From: Epiperipatus broadwayi
Taxonomy: Eukaryota > Onychophora > Udeonychophora > Euonychophora > Peripatidae
NCBI GenBank assembly: GCA_028023455.1
Contig: JAQFVV010012531.1
Span: forward strand, 1,548,001-1,612,000
Length of the DNA stretch: 64,000 bases
Direction: 5' to 3'
Below the pieces are notes generated by a model. It was not told where the DNA came from, made no database searches, and saw only the letters and a program-made list of their open reading frames with translations. Each line of letters opens with the position of its first letter. Position 1 is the stretch's first letter. A program made the translations under genes and the position numbers. Shown here one piece after another: positions 36,501 through 48,279 of this stretch.

Positions 36501-38959
36501 AAAAAGTTGCAAATAAGGTTTTAGGTGAGAATATTGAAAAGAATAAAAGTAATAAAAAAATTAAAATTAGTAAAAGTGTAAAAGAAAGGAAAGAAGCATG
36601 TAGAGAATATAAGTGTGCTATTATGAATAAGGAAAGTGAAAAAGATATTAATGCTAAATGGGAAAAGTACTTAGAAAAGAAGAAGTTGGCTAAAATAGAT
36701 ATTTATAGAGAGAGAATGAAATTGAATAGTAAATTGTTGGAGGATATTAATAAAAGTGGAAGAGATGGAAGTAAAAAATTTTGGAATTATATTAAAAGGA
36801 GAAATGTAGGGGAGAGAGAGTTAGTATTACTAGATGATGAGGGAACTGAGTGTAGTTCTAGAGAAGATTTAGAGAGAATCTTAAATAGTTATGTAATGAA
36901 TATAGAAAAGATGTTAGATGTGAATAATAGAATATTAGAAAATATGAAAGAATATAGTAATGGGAATATTAGTTTTTCAGAAAATGAACTAAATGAGGTA
37001 GAGAAGAAATTGAAAAGTGGGAAGGCAAGAGGTTTAGATGGATGGGCAGCAGAGATGGTAATGAATTTAGGATATAGGGCAAAAGTAAAGTTATTATCCT
37101 GTTTTAATAAAATGGCACAGAATAGAGTTTTCCCAAGTAGTTAGAGTAATACAAGAGTAAGGTTATTATTTAAAGGAAAGGGTAAGGATCATAGAAAGTT
37201 GAATAATTATAGACCGATAGCGGTAACATCAGTTTTATATAAAGTTTTCTCGTATATGGTGGCTAGTAAAGTTGTAAAATGGATGGAAGGGAATAATGTA
37301 GTGGGTGAAATGCAAGGAGGTTTTAGATTAGATAGGCGTATAGGAGATAGTTTATTTGTAGTTACACAACTTATGGATATGAGTAGGAATGCAGATAAAC
37401 AGTTATATATGAGTTTTATAGATATAGAGAAGGCATATGATAGAGTAAATAGAAATAGATTATGGATAAGTTTAGCAAATTTGGGAATGGATGAAGCTTT
37501 AATAGATATTATTAAGAAATTATATGAAAATAATTATTATATATATCAATTAGAGAATATAGAATCAATTAAAGTTAAAAATGGTGTGGGACTAAGGCAA
37601 GGATGCCCTATGTCACCTATTTTGTTTGTGTTGTATTTGAGTGAAATGGAAAGAGCAATAGAAAGATTAGGAAGAGGGATAGAGATACCGTTAATAGGTA
37701 GTAAGGGAGTATATATTTTGTCAGGTCTTTTTTTTGCAGATGATATATTTTTGTGTGCAGAAAAAAGAGAAGATATGGAAGTTATGTTGAGGACATGTGC
37801 AAGGGTGGGTAAAGAGATGGGGATTAAATTTAGTGAAGAAAAATCAAATATAATGATGGTTAATACTGAGGAAAGAGAAGATGTAGAATTTTTATTGGGA
37901 GATATTAAGTTAAGTGTGGTGAATAGATATAGTTATTTGGGAATTATTTTAAGTAATCAGAAAAATTATTTGGATGAATGGGAGAAAAAATTGATAAATG
38001 AAGCAAAGAAAAGAAAGGGATTGATAAAGAAATTAACAGTATTTTCATATAATAAATATGATGTAGCTAGAATTATATGGAAAGGAGTTGCAGTAGCAGG
38101 GTTAACATATGGTAATGATGCATTATATGTTAGTAAAAAGATATTAGATTATTTAGAAAAAGCTCAAAGGGAAGTAGGAAGACATGCATTGGATGCAGAA
38201 GTATGGACAGCAAGGGAGGCAATTCAAGGAGAAATGGGATGGTCAAGTTTTCATATGAGAGATGCAAAAAGTAAAATGAAAATGTTTGGTAGATTGCAGT
38301 TTATGGATAATAAAAGAATAGCTAAAATAGTATTTAATTGGGTTATGAGTAAAGGGCAGGTAACAAGATGGGTGAGAAAGGTAATGCGCTATGCAAAAGA
38401 TTTGGATAAAGAATTTATATCAGTATATTTGTATAAAAGATGGGATGATTGTGTTAAGAGGATTATTGAGTGTTATAGTAGTAAGGAATGGGATAAAAGA
38501 ATAAATTTATTAATAAAGACTAGGGAGTTAGAGAGATGGAGAAATAGTATGGAGAGTAAAAAGAGTTTAAATATATATAGAAATAAACAGAATATTAGGT
38601 GTGAGTTAATTTATGATAATAGTAAGGAAAGTAGTTTATTGTTTAAGGCTCGAACGGGATCTTTAGCTACAAAAGAATATACATGTAAATGGAAAAATGT
38701 GGGTGATTTATTTTGTAAATTATGTAAGGAAGGAATTGAAAATATTAGGCATTTGTTAATTGAATGTAAATGTTTGAAAACAGAAAGGGTACATATAATG
38801 AAGTTGTGGAAAAATAAATATGAAAAGAGTGATTATACAGAAAGTGAATTATTGGTTTTTATGCTGGGTTTGGGAAAAGATAAGAGGGATTTAGATATAA
38901 AGGTTATAGAGTTGACAAAGATTATGTTGTGGAAATGGGATAGAGCAGATTATGGGTAA
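36458..38959 (+). pseudogene. LINE-A reverse transcriptase and zinc knuckle, one stop codon
   Basis: The frame runs from 36458 to a TAG at 37142-37144, where the sister copy has TGG (Trp), then on to 38959. Before the stop lies KSGKARGLDGWAAEMV (RT entry). In the 586-codon part: NNYRPIAVTS (residues 2-11), EMQGGFRLDRR (37-47), motif A FIDIEKAYDRV with catalytic Asp75, motif B GLRQGCPMSPILF (131-143), motif C FADD at 179-182, KFSEEKS, and SYLGIIL (245-251). Cys506, Cys509, His518 and Cys523 form a CCHC knuckle of the type common after LINE RTs. All catalytic residues are intact. Without the stop and the upstream shifts this would be an active polymerase. Confidence 0.93.
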
Positions 38960-39070
38960 ATTTAGAGTGGGGAATGTAAAAGAAAGTGGCTAACAGGTTT
39001 ATCTGGGCATAATTGCTGAGATATTCTTGACTTCGTTTAAGGAGAAGCCGTAATACATCACATCACATTA

Positions 39071-39661
39071 TAAACAAAATTGTTTTTTTTAATTTTATGT
39101 ACGAGCTAAGACAGTATAAGTTGATGTCACTATTAATTACCCTATCGAAAAAGTAAAAAGATAATAAAAATTATCTGTATTTGATATAAAACAGAGATTA
39201 TTAGAAATAACTATTTATCAAATAAAATGTCAACTTATCAAAAAAATAAACTTTTTTTTCCAAATTAAGCTGGGAGATAAATTGATCTAAGGAAGTTAGT
39301 TAGTATTCAAAACCCAACTTTTTTATTATTATTATTTATTCCAATAGATTTAATTCTATTCGTCCAAATATTAGAAAGATTGTTCATTGTGTACGTTAAA
39401 TGGTTACAAATTTGAGTCTTATATTTTCTCTTATAAAATCTCAATTTTCAATACATAACGGAGATTCGGATATTGTAGCGCATTCCTTCTAATGAGTTTC
39501 CTCAAGTTTATAAAATCTATCATAAATGCCACATGTAGAAAACTTTGCTTCTTGAATACTAAAATATATCAATAACTAATAGTTCAATAAATAATTTTGT
39601 TTATATTAACACTGTAATTTATAAAAAAAATATTTTAAGCAATATATAAGTTAGACAAGCA
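39071..39661. other. AT-rich spacer between LINE-A copies
   Basis: No supported feature. Confidence 0.5.
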
Positions 39662-39723
39662 AAAGCCTTCTGGCATCCATTGATTACAATGGTTGGCACA
39701 GGATGGCACTACTGTATGGAAAG
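39662..39723. mobile_element. Fold-back element A copy 3, one outer arm only
   Basis: AAGCCTTCTGGCATCCATTG through CACTACTGTATGGAAAGTT matches the outer right arm of copy 1 (3965-4026). It ends exactly where LINE-A 3' sequence begins, so either the LINE copy joined here or the fold-back lost its other half. Confidence 0.75.
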
Positions 39724-40187
39724 TTAATATATAATAATAGTAAGGAAAGTAGTTTATTGTTTAAGGCTCGAACGAGATCTTTAGCAACAAGAGAATATAC
39801 ATGTAAATGGAAAAATATGGGGGATTTATTTTGTAAATTATGTAAGGAATGAATAGAAAATATTAGGCATTTGTTAATTGAATGTAAATGCGTGAAAATA
39901 GAAAGGTTACATATAATGAAGTTATGGAAGAATAAATTTGAAAAAAGTGCTTATACAGAAAGTGAATTATTGGTTTTTATGCTGGGTTTGAAAAAAAGAT
40001 AAGGGGGATTTAGATATAAAGACCATGGAGTTAACAATGATTATGTTGTGGAAATGGGATAGAGCATAATATGGGAAAAATTAGAGTGGGGAATGAAATA
40101 TTAAGTGGCTAACAGGTTTATCTGGGCATTATGGCTCAGATGTTCTTGACTTCGTTTAAGGAGAAGCCACAGTACATCACATCACAT
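39724..40187 (+). mobile_element. LINE-A copy 5, 3' fragment
   Basis: Matches the last 460 bases of copy 4: the KESSLLFKAR segment, the zinc-knuckle region (with a TGA replacing a Gly codon near 39850) and the 3' UTR to its CATCACATCACATTA end. The next copy starts at the very next base. Confidence 0.9.
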
Positions 40188-40690
40188 TATGAATTTGAGC
40201 ATTGGAAATTTATCAAATATTTATGAGGGACAATACACATGGTGTAAAAATAATATATTTCATATAATAGATTATGTATTGGTAGAGAAAGAGGGAATGA
40301 ATAAAGTATGAAAAATTAAGTTGTTTGATAATGAAGAGAAAGTATGTACTAGTAATCATAACTTCATTGTAATAGAAATGGTTAGTAATATGATGGAGAA
40401 TAGAAATAATAGTGAATGATAAAAATAAGTTGGGAGAATATAAAATACAAGTTGAAGAAATTATGGAAGACTTGGTTGGGGATGAGTATAAGGACTGGTA
40501 TGATGAAATAGAAAAAGTGGCAAGTAGAGTTTTAGGTGAGAATATTTCAGAAGAATAAAAGTAATAAAAAAATGAGAATTAGTAAAAGAAAGGAAAGAAT
40601 CATGCAGAGAATATAAGTTTGCTATTAAAAACAAGGAAAGTGAAAAAGATATTAATGCTAAATGGGAAAAGTACTTAGAAAAGAAATAAG

Positions 40691-43036
40691 TTGGCTAAAA
40701 TAGATAATAATAGAGAGAAAATGAAATTGAATAGTAAATTGTTGGAGGATATTAATAAAAATGGAAGAGATGGGAGTAAAAAAATTTGGAATTACATTAA
40801 AAGGAAAAATGTAGGGGAGAGAGATATCGTATTACTAGATGATGAGGGAATAGAGTGTAACTCTAGAGAAAACTTAGAGAGAATCTTAAATAGATATGTA
40901 ATGGATATAGAAAAGATGTTAGGTGTGAAGGACAGAGTGATAGAAAACACATAGTAATGGGAATATTAGGTTTACATAAAATGAACTGAACGAGGTAGGG
41001 AAGAACAAGAGGTTTAGATGGATGGGCAGCAGAGATTTTAATGAATTTAGGGTTTAGAGCAAAAGTAAAGCTATTATCCTGGTTTAATAAGGTGGCACAG
41101 AAGATAGGTTTTCCATGTAGTTGGAGTAATACAAGAGTAAGATTATTATTTAAAGGAAAGGGTAAGGATCAAAGAAAGTTAAACAATTATAGACCGATAG
41201 TGGTAACATCAGTTTTATATAAAGTTTCTCATATATGATGGCTGGAAGAGTTGCAAAATGGATGGAAAAGAATAATGTAGTGGGGGAAATGCAAGGAGTT
41301 TTTAAATCAGATAGGCATATAGGAGATAATTTATTTGTATTTGCACAACTTATGGATAGATAGTTATATATGAGTTTTATAAATATAGAGAAGGCATATA
41401 ATAGAGTAATAGAAATAGATTATGGGTAAGTTTAGCAAATTTATTAACATTCATAAAAAAGCGAATGCACAATAGCTTGAAAAGGCTGATCTTTAATATA
41501 TTAGAATTTATAAACATAGCGCTATAAAAATAAATGCTTATTTACAAATTTGGGAATGGATGAAGCTTTAGTGGATATTATTAAGAAAGTATATGAAAAT
41601 AATTACTATACATATCAATTAGGGAATATAGAATCGGTTAAAGTTAAAAATGGAGTGGGACTAAAGCAAGGATGTCCTATGTCACCTATTTTGTTTTTGT
41701 TGTATTTGAGTGAAATGGAGAGAGCAATAGAAAGATTAGGAAGAGGGATACTGATACTGTTAATAGGTGGCAAGGGAATATATACTTTGTCAAGTCTTTT
41801 TTTTTTGCGGATGATGTCTTTTTGTATGCAGAAAGAAGAGAAGATATGGAAGTTATGCTGAGGACATGTGCAAGGGTGGGTAAAGAGATGTGGATTAAAT
41901 TTAGTGAAGAAAAATCAAATATAATGATGGTTAATACTGGGGAAAGAGAATATGTAGAATTTTTATTGGGGGATATAAAGTTAAGTGTGGTGAATAGATA
42001 TAGTTATTTGGGAATCATCTTAAGTAATCAGAAAAATTGCTTGGATGAATGGGAGAAAAAATTGATAAATGAAGCAAAGAAAAGAAAGGGATTGATAAAG
42101 AAATTAACAGTGTTTTCATATAATAAATATGATGTAGCTAGAATTGTATGGAAGGGAGTTGCAGTAGCAGGGTTAACATATGGTAATGATGTGTTATGTG
42201 TTAGTAAAGGGGTATTAGATTATTTAGAAAAAGTACAAAAGGAAGTAGGAAGACATGCATTGGATGCAGATGTGTGGACAGCAAGGGAGGCAATTCAAGG
42301 AGAAATGGGATGGTCAAGTTTTTATATGAGAGATGCAAAAAGTAAAATGAAAATGTTTGGTAGGTTGCAGTTTATGGATAATAAAAGAATAGCTAAAATA
42401 GTATTTAATTGGGTTACGAGTAAAGGGCAGGCAACAAGATGGGTGAGAAAGGTAATGTGGTATGCAAAAGATTTGGATAAAGAATTTATATCAGTATACT
42501 TGTACAAAAGGTGGGATGATTGTGTTAGGAGGATTGTTGAGTGTTATAGTGGTAAGGAATGGGATAGAAGAATAGATGCATTAATAAAGAATAGGGAGTT
42601 GGAGAGATGGAGAACTAGTATGGAGAGTAAAAAGAGTTTAAATATATATAGAAGTAAACGGAACATTGGGTGTGAGTTAATTTATGATAATAGCAAGGAA
42701 AGTAGTTTATTATTTAAGGCTCGAACAGGATCTTTAGCAACAAGAGAATATACATGTAAATGGAAAAATATGGGTGATTTAGTCTGCAAATTGTGTAAGG
42801 AAGGCATAGAAAATATTAGGCATTTGTTAATTGAATGTAAATGATTGAAAGCAGAAAGGGTACAAATAATGAAGTTATGGAAGAATAAATATGAACAAAG
42901 TGATTATACAGAAAGTGGGTTATTGGTTTTTATGCTGGGTTTGGGAAAAGATAAGGGGTATTTAGATATAAAGGCCATGGAGTTGACAAAGATTATGTTG
43001 TGGAAATGGGATGGAGCAGATTATGGGAAAACTTAG
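40691..43036 (+). pseudogene. LINE-A RT, second copy, multiply broken
   Basis: Reads DNNREKMKLNSKLLEDINKN, then MNLGFRAKVKLLSWFNK with the Trp codon that is a stop in copy 4, NNYRPIVVTSVLYK, motif B GLKQGCPMSPILFLL, and from 41822 the post-FADD half (REDMEVMLRTCARVGKE, YSYLGIIL, YTCKWKN, VCKLCKEGIENIRHLLIEC), ending in a TGA at 42842. The motif A/GGFR region (41270-41430) is shifted and damaged. Confidence 0.9.
41443..41544 (+). mobile_element. Small retroposon E, copy 3 (102 bp), 7-bp target duplication
   Basis: Interrupts the LINE-A RT: CAAATTT occurs at 41436-41442 and 41545-41551, and copy 4 (about 37475-37481) has it once, which proves the insertion and its target duplication. The right end (AGCGCTATAAAAATAAATGC..TTTA) is the constant end of the family; AATAAA lies in it. 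The middle AATAGCTTGAAAAGGCTGAT matches copies 1 and 2. Confidence 0.88.
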
Positions 43037-43147
43037 GGTGGAGAATGGAAAGGGAAGATAAAGTAGCTGACAAGTTTCTCTGGGCATAGTTGTTGAGAGA
43101 TTCCTGACTCCGTTTAAGGAGAAGTCACAGTGTATCACATCACATAT

Positions 43148-43690
43148 ATAAGAAATGGGATAAATGTGTAGATTATCTTATAGATACAAAATCATAGAGT
43201 ATGGAAAAGAGGATTTATAAATTGGTTAGAGAAAAAGAAATAGAGATGTGAAAAATTATAATAAAAAAAATACTTTGTAGTTATATAAGAATAAAAGTTA
43301 TATAAAATATGTAAGATAACACTAAAGGGAGTTGTATAAGGCGCAAAGCTTTAGGATACTAGGGAAAAAAGGCAAAAATGAAATGAGGAATTACAGATAT
43401 AGTTTATGGTGGAGGTGGCAGAGAGAATAATCAAGTCTTATTTTTGGATTGTAGGATAGAGATTTTATAATAATGAAATTGGGGAATATAAGGATAACAG
43501 CTTTTATTAAAAAGAAATGAATCTGAACTAGAAAATAATTAGAAGTAGATTTTTTTGTTGTGGTGTGTAAGGGTAATACAGAGAAGAAGTGTTTAACTTA
43601 GCTGACAAGATTCCTGAATGTATAGCTTATTCAGAGAAACCTTTGACTTCATTAAGAAGCCATATTACATCATATGGAAGAGAAGGGAGG
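43148..43690 (+). mobile_element. LINE-A copy 7, diverged 3' part
   Basis: Begins right after the CACATCACAT tail of copy 6 with a KKWDKCVDYLIDTKS-like stretch (compare YKRWDDCVKRIIECYS), then a zinc-knuckle-like YSLWWRWQRE..LFLDCR region and a 3' end with CTTTGACTTCATTAAGAAGC and TACATCATATGG. It is much more diverged than copies 4-6 and resembles copy 8, so it belongs to a second subfamily. Confidence 0.8.
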
Positions 43691-45399
43691 CTTAATTGGT
43701 AGGAAGATAATCCAACAGTTATTACCTCAGATATGCAGATTTTTATATAGTGTAATGTAATTAGAAAAACAAATTTATATATTTTTAAATTTTTTTTGCA
43801 GAACTAACAATTTTAACTTGCTTTACAAAAAAAATTTATTCCAGATATAGAATATAATAAGTTATTTACACTCAGACATTTGTTGCAATTGTACCATTAG
43901 TTTATTTTAATCAATGGTATAGCAGATAGAAGTAATTAAGGCTGATTTGCTCTTGTTGTTTTAAATCAATTGAAAAGAAGACTTCCAATTTCTTGCTAAT
44001 TCAAAATTCATCCAAACTGGTTTATTTGATTCTGTTTATATTAGTCTAAAAAGTATTATAACTTTATACTATGTAATTCAACAACATAATATTCTTTAAT
44101 AATCTTCAATTGGCAATATATTTTAAAACGTTTTTGCTAGCTTAGCTTAAATTCATTAAAATCTATTTATAATTTATAATACAATGTGATATTTTAATTT
44201 TAAAAGATAGCATATATATATAAATAAACCACCAGAAATTATATTACAAATGGGCTAATCTAAACATTCACCTTCAGTCTATGTAAAAAAGAAAATAATT
44301 TACTATCATTAGGAGTTAACAAATTGATTTCAGTTTTACATGATTAAATATATTGCCTATTCACAGAATTTATAATTTTATTACTCTTTTCCATATAGAC
44401 AGTTGTTAAAAAATAAGATTAAAAAGATTTTTAAAAAAAATTGTTTTATGAAGACTGAATAAGAAAAGTGAAATTCAATATAAATTTGCATATGTCTTGT
44501 CATAATGTGCTATGTGATCCGCTGTCTTTGCAGTGCTTTCTTTAATTATACAAGTCTTAGATATGCGTGTAAATGAATACTGGGTGAACATATTTATTAA
44601 AAACTTTTTTCAGATATATAGGCATATTTTTTAAATATTGAAAACATTCATTGTGTATTTTTAATAATTAGTATACAAAAACTAAAATTGCTATTACATA
44701 AGTTTCCTGCTTTATTATAATGCACCAAACTTAGATGTCCAGCGATGAAGATTTACTTTTTTTATTTAATAATTTATCTTCTAGTTAAGAATATTTAGAT
44801 AGTTATTAACCAATCGTCTATGCGAAAAAAAAAAAAAAATTATCTATTGCCCGTAAATATGTTTCAAACAACTTAAACTCACACTTTACTTTTTTTAATC
44901 ATATGATTACTGACATAGTAAAAAATGTGGCTTCCAAAATGGCATTTCATCATGAATTATGTCTCATCAGTTAATCTAAGTCATTATATATATATATATT
45001 ATTATAATTATTTTTCTAGTCTGTAATGGATGACATAATTATCATTAGATAAATAGAAAAATATTAGCAATAGGCATTGGGATGCTATGACTTAGACTAA
45101 ATGCTAATGCTTAATTCATGTCAAAATATATTTTGGAAGTCTTTCTTTTTTTGTTTGCAAGTTTTAGAAATATATAAAACTTAGCATATGAATAAAAAGA
45201 GTGTGCAATGTGGATTAAAGTAATGGTTAATGATTAATAGATGTATTTAATCTTAATATAAAAGTATATCTGTGTTAAAGAAATATAATATTTTTTAGCA
45301 TTAAAAACCCATGGGTTAATAGTGAAGTTATTTTAAAATAACATTTATCTATAAATATATTCTAATATTTTTGAACTTATAAATAAGATAATGGTTACT
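43691..45399. other. AT-rich sequence without recognised features
   Basis: No gene, RNA or repeat family recognised. Confidence 0.5.
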
Positions 45400-45745
45400 T
45401 ATAACCCATTTAGCGTATACTTATTATTAAGTAATATTTTGGGTGCAATCTGAAAATTATAATTGCAATTTGTAATGTTATATTTGACTATTTATTAGTC
45501 TGCATTCAGAAACAGGTTATATTTACCTGTTTAAGAAGTTTACCTTTTTTGTATCAATAATTTCAATCTCTATCGTCAAGTTGCAATCTTTAGTGTCTAT
45601 ATAAACATATGAAACCATAAATAAATGTTGGATTCTACCTTTATTATTAAAAGGAGATTGCCTTGACAACAATTTGAAATTGTTGATTGTTATCTATATT
45701 AGGATTGTGTTGACTTGTTTCTAATAATTATATATAACAAACTTA
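45400..45745. repeat. Dispersed repeat G, third copy
   Basis: Aligns with the units at 24300-24900: GTGCAATCTGAAAATTATAA, a TTAGTCTGCATTCAGAA box, AATAATTTCAATCTCTAT, AAGTTGCAATCTTTAGTG and TTAAAAGGAGATTGC in the same order. Confidence 0.72.
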
Positions 45746-47730
45746 TATAATATTTGTAATAAAAATAGAAAGTATTCTTAATATTTTTTAAATAAATCTC
45801 TAACCTTAAAAACAAAAAAAATAGTCTCATAAATCAAATATGCTTTCCACAATCTCACTGGCTGAAATAATCTAAAATATATATTCTAGGCAGTACTTTA
45901 TGGGTAGCAATGATTATGTGAAGCAACAATTGTATACTTTAAAAAGTAAAATATATTGCACTGAAATAAATACAGAGTTGTTATTGGTATACCACTGTGT
46001 GAAACAAGTATTTTAACTATGAAAATATGCATCCTATCAGAATCTTGATAAAGATTTATTTAAAGTTTAATATTTTAAAGTGTTATGTGTATATGTCTGG
46101 ATATATTGAAATAGATTTCAAAATAGTAACATAATTAAATCTATATATAAAATGAAAAAAATCAGGTCTATAAAGAATGAATGAACAGTAAGTAAAGGTG
46201 GACTAAAATTACAAGATATAAACAGTCTGGGTAATAATGATAATTGAAATAAACCAGAGAGATTACATTGTAAATTTTATACAACAAAATTTAATAATTT
46301 ACAAAGCATCAACATGTATTAATAAGAATAACATGTTTATTATGAAGAACATACATGTGCATACAGTACATTATTCATTTAACAATTTACTTAAGAAAAT
46401 TATTTTAAAGTAATAAATCATTAAACCAATAAATTACAAGAAAGTCATTTTCAGTTTTAAAAGCTAATAAATTAATTTCAATTGAATATAAATTGGATTG
46501 TAAAATTTTTTAAGTAATATTTTATATCATTAAGTAATTTTAGTTTAAAAGCAAAATTAATTTCAATTGAATATAAATTGGGTTATAAAATTATTTAAGT
46601 AATATTTTTAGATAGTAGAAATTCCAGTGATGTACTTTATTATAAAAAAAAAAAGTATTCAATAAGAGAAACATAGATAAGCAAGAGCAGTGACCTAATG
46701 GAAAAATAAATAATAAATTTTTTTCTTATGCCTGTCCTTTTTTTTATTTTAAGTTTATTTTTATGATAAAGAGTATATGATATTAACTTAGCTATATAAA
46801 GTGAATCACTAGTAAGATATAATCCCTCCTGATTATATATTATTTTGTTCAGTGCCTTTGCAACTGGAACCATCAGATTGAAATGCTTTTTTATTAATTA
46901 TTACAAATTCGTGGATAAAATTTTGAGAAAATATGGTTTGCTAAGAAAATTTGGAAAATTAAAATGGCATATAATAAGCAAATTATATTTAAAATATTTT
47001 TAATAAGTTTTGCATTTGTTATCAAATCAAATTCTACAATGTGCATATACTTGAATCCTTGTCATAAACTTTATAAAATTTGTTTTGATACTACTGACTC
47101 TAAAATGAAGTATCAAAGGAATTCAAATAGTGATAGAAGAAAGACCTTCATAAATTATAATTTTTCATATCAAAGAAAAAAGAAAGATTAACGAATACAT
47201 AGGCCCATAAAGACTTTACTTGAATAATTTTTTTTATCATCTCACAAATAATTTATTTGTATACAAGCAATAGTACTTAATTTAGATTTTATGTTGTTGT
47301 TTTTTTTATCATGAAATAAGTATATTTCAAATGAATATAAATAATTAAAATATGCTTATGATTCTGTTATGTTTTAGGATTAAATTTTATTGATTTATTC
47401 TTAAAACATGTATACTAATATGAAAAAATATAATATCAGAAATTATTATGTAGAAAATGCAAAAATAATATAGTTTAATATAATTAAAAGTATAAATAAA
47501 AAATTTAGCATAAACTAAACAATTTTTTAATCTAAAATTTTGCATAAATAAAGTGTATAAATATTTGCCATGGGAATAGAGATTATTTGAAGAAATGTAT
47601 TTTATTTATTAGTAGTATTATTAATATTATATTTAACATTAATATGAATTAAGCTTACATAAATGTTATAAGATTATTTAATATGTTTAATATTGAAATA
47701 CAAGTTTAGTATATATACTTAAGCTAGATG
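45746..47730. other. AT-rich sequence, one short direct repeat
   Basis: A direct repeat of period 85 lies at 46471-46610 (ATTAATTTCAATTGAATATA at 46471 and 46556). Nothing else supported; the 75-codon frame at 46964 resembles nothing known. Confidence 0.5.
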
Positions 47731-47787
47731 TAATTAAAGGGGATTTGAACCCAGACTTTCAAGCTCCCTTCAAATCCCCTTTAATTA
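47731..47787 (-). repeat. Perfect 19-bp hairpin with tRNA-like B box
   Basis: TAATTAAAGGGGATTTGAA (47731-47749) pairs with 47769-47787, loop 19 bases. On the - strand the sequence AAGTCTGGGTTCAAATCCCC contains a good B box (GGTTCAAATCC). The same AACCCAGACTTTCAAGCT block is in the SINE pair at 63150-63333. Confidence 0.7.
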
Positions 47788-48279
47788 TATTATGTTTAAT
47801 TCATGATATTTAAAACTGAATATTAGTTTTGTAGAAATACATCCATGTTTATGAACAGCTCCTAAAGAACCCATTTAATTTATGTAGAAGATAAAGTTGG
47901 ATGATTTATTTTGTTTCATATAATAGGAATTGTGAAATTAATGATATAGGTTAAATTACTAAATATTAAGAAATTATTTACCAAAATAATTAGAATCTAA
48001 CAATGATTGAATACAGTTTTGATCAGATGGCTTTTATTACAAAGAATAATGATAATAATAAATAATAAACAGTCACTCATAAACAAGTATGGCCATTCTA
48101 ATTGCAAGCAAAATGTAGAGAGAGAAAAATACTCTAGAAATGAGTTTTGTAATGACTACACAAACCAATCTGTGAAACACATATATATGTCCATATATAA
48201 AACATGCTAGTCCATTTTACTATTTGCTTAATATTTTACAATGTTTTTTAATTTTTTTAGAGGAAAATGTTTTTGGAAT
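47788..48279. other. Spacer with dispersed repeat F copy
   Basis: 48068-48185 (CACTCATAAACAAGTATGGC onward) is related to 23598-23760. Confidence 0.5.

Larger units (their letters stand above)
35480..39070 (+). mobile_element. LINE-A copy 4, nearly full-length non-LTR retrotransposon
   Basis: Carries an apurinic-type endonuclease, a reverse transcriptase and a C-terminal zinc knuckle in one reading direction, then a 3' UTR ending with GACTTCGTTTAAGGAGAAGC and a short CATCA-type tandem tail (39048-39066). The 5' boundary is not certain, and no ORF1 was recognised. The coding region is broken by two small deletions and one stop, so this copy cannot make the full protein. It is the best representative of the family here. 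The RT and zinc knuckle fit the broad Jockey/CR1/R1-type LINE group; the clade is not resolved. Confidence 0.93.
40188..43147 (+). mobile_element. LINE-A copy 6, 5'-truncated, with E insertion
   Basis: Starts in the endonuclease domain (matching 36160 of copy 4) directly after the tail of copy 5, and runs to its own CACATCACAT tail. It has several frameshifts and stops, a 102-bp element E insertion at 41443-41544 and an added T in the FADD region (about 41808). It is close to copy 4 along its length and keeps bases copy 4 lost (near 40225 and 40450), so the two decayed independently. Coding pieces: 40691-40954, 41041-41238, 41550-41861, 41822-43036. Confidence 0.92.

Noticed and set aside
36072-36512. 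146-codon - strand open frame
   Set aside because: It is the antisense shadow of the C-poor, A/G-rich LINE-A endonuclease region.
46964-47191. 75-codon + strand open frame
   Set aside because: No family resemblance, no splice or context support; expected by chance in such DNA.
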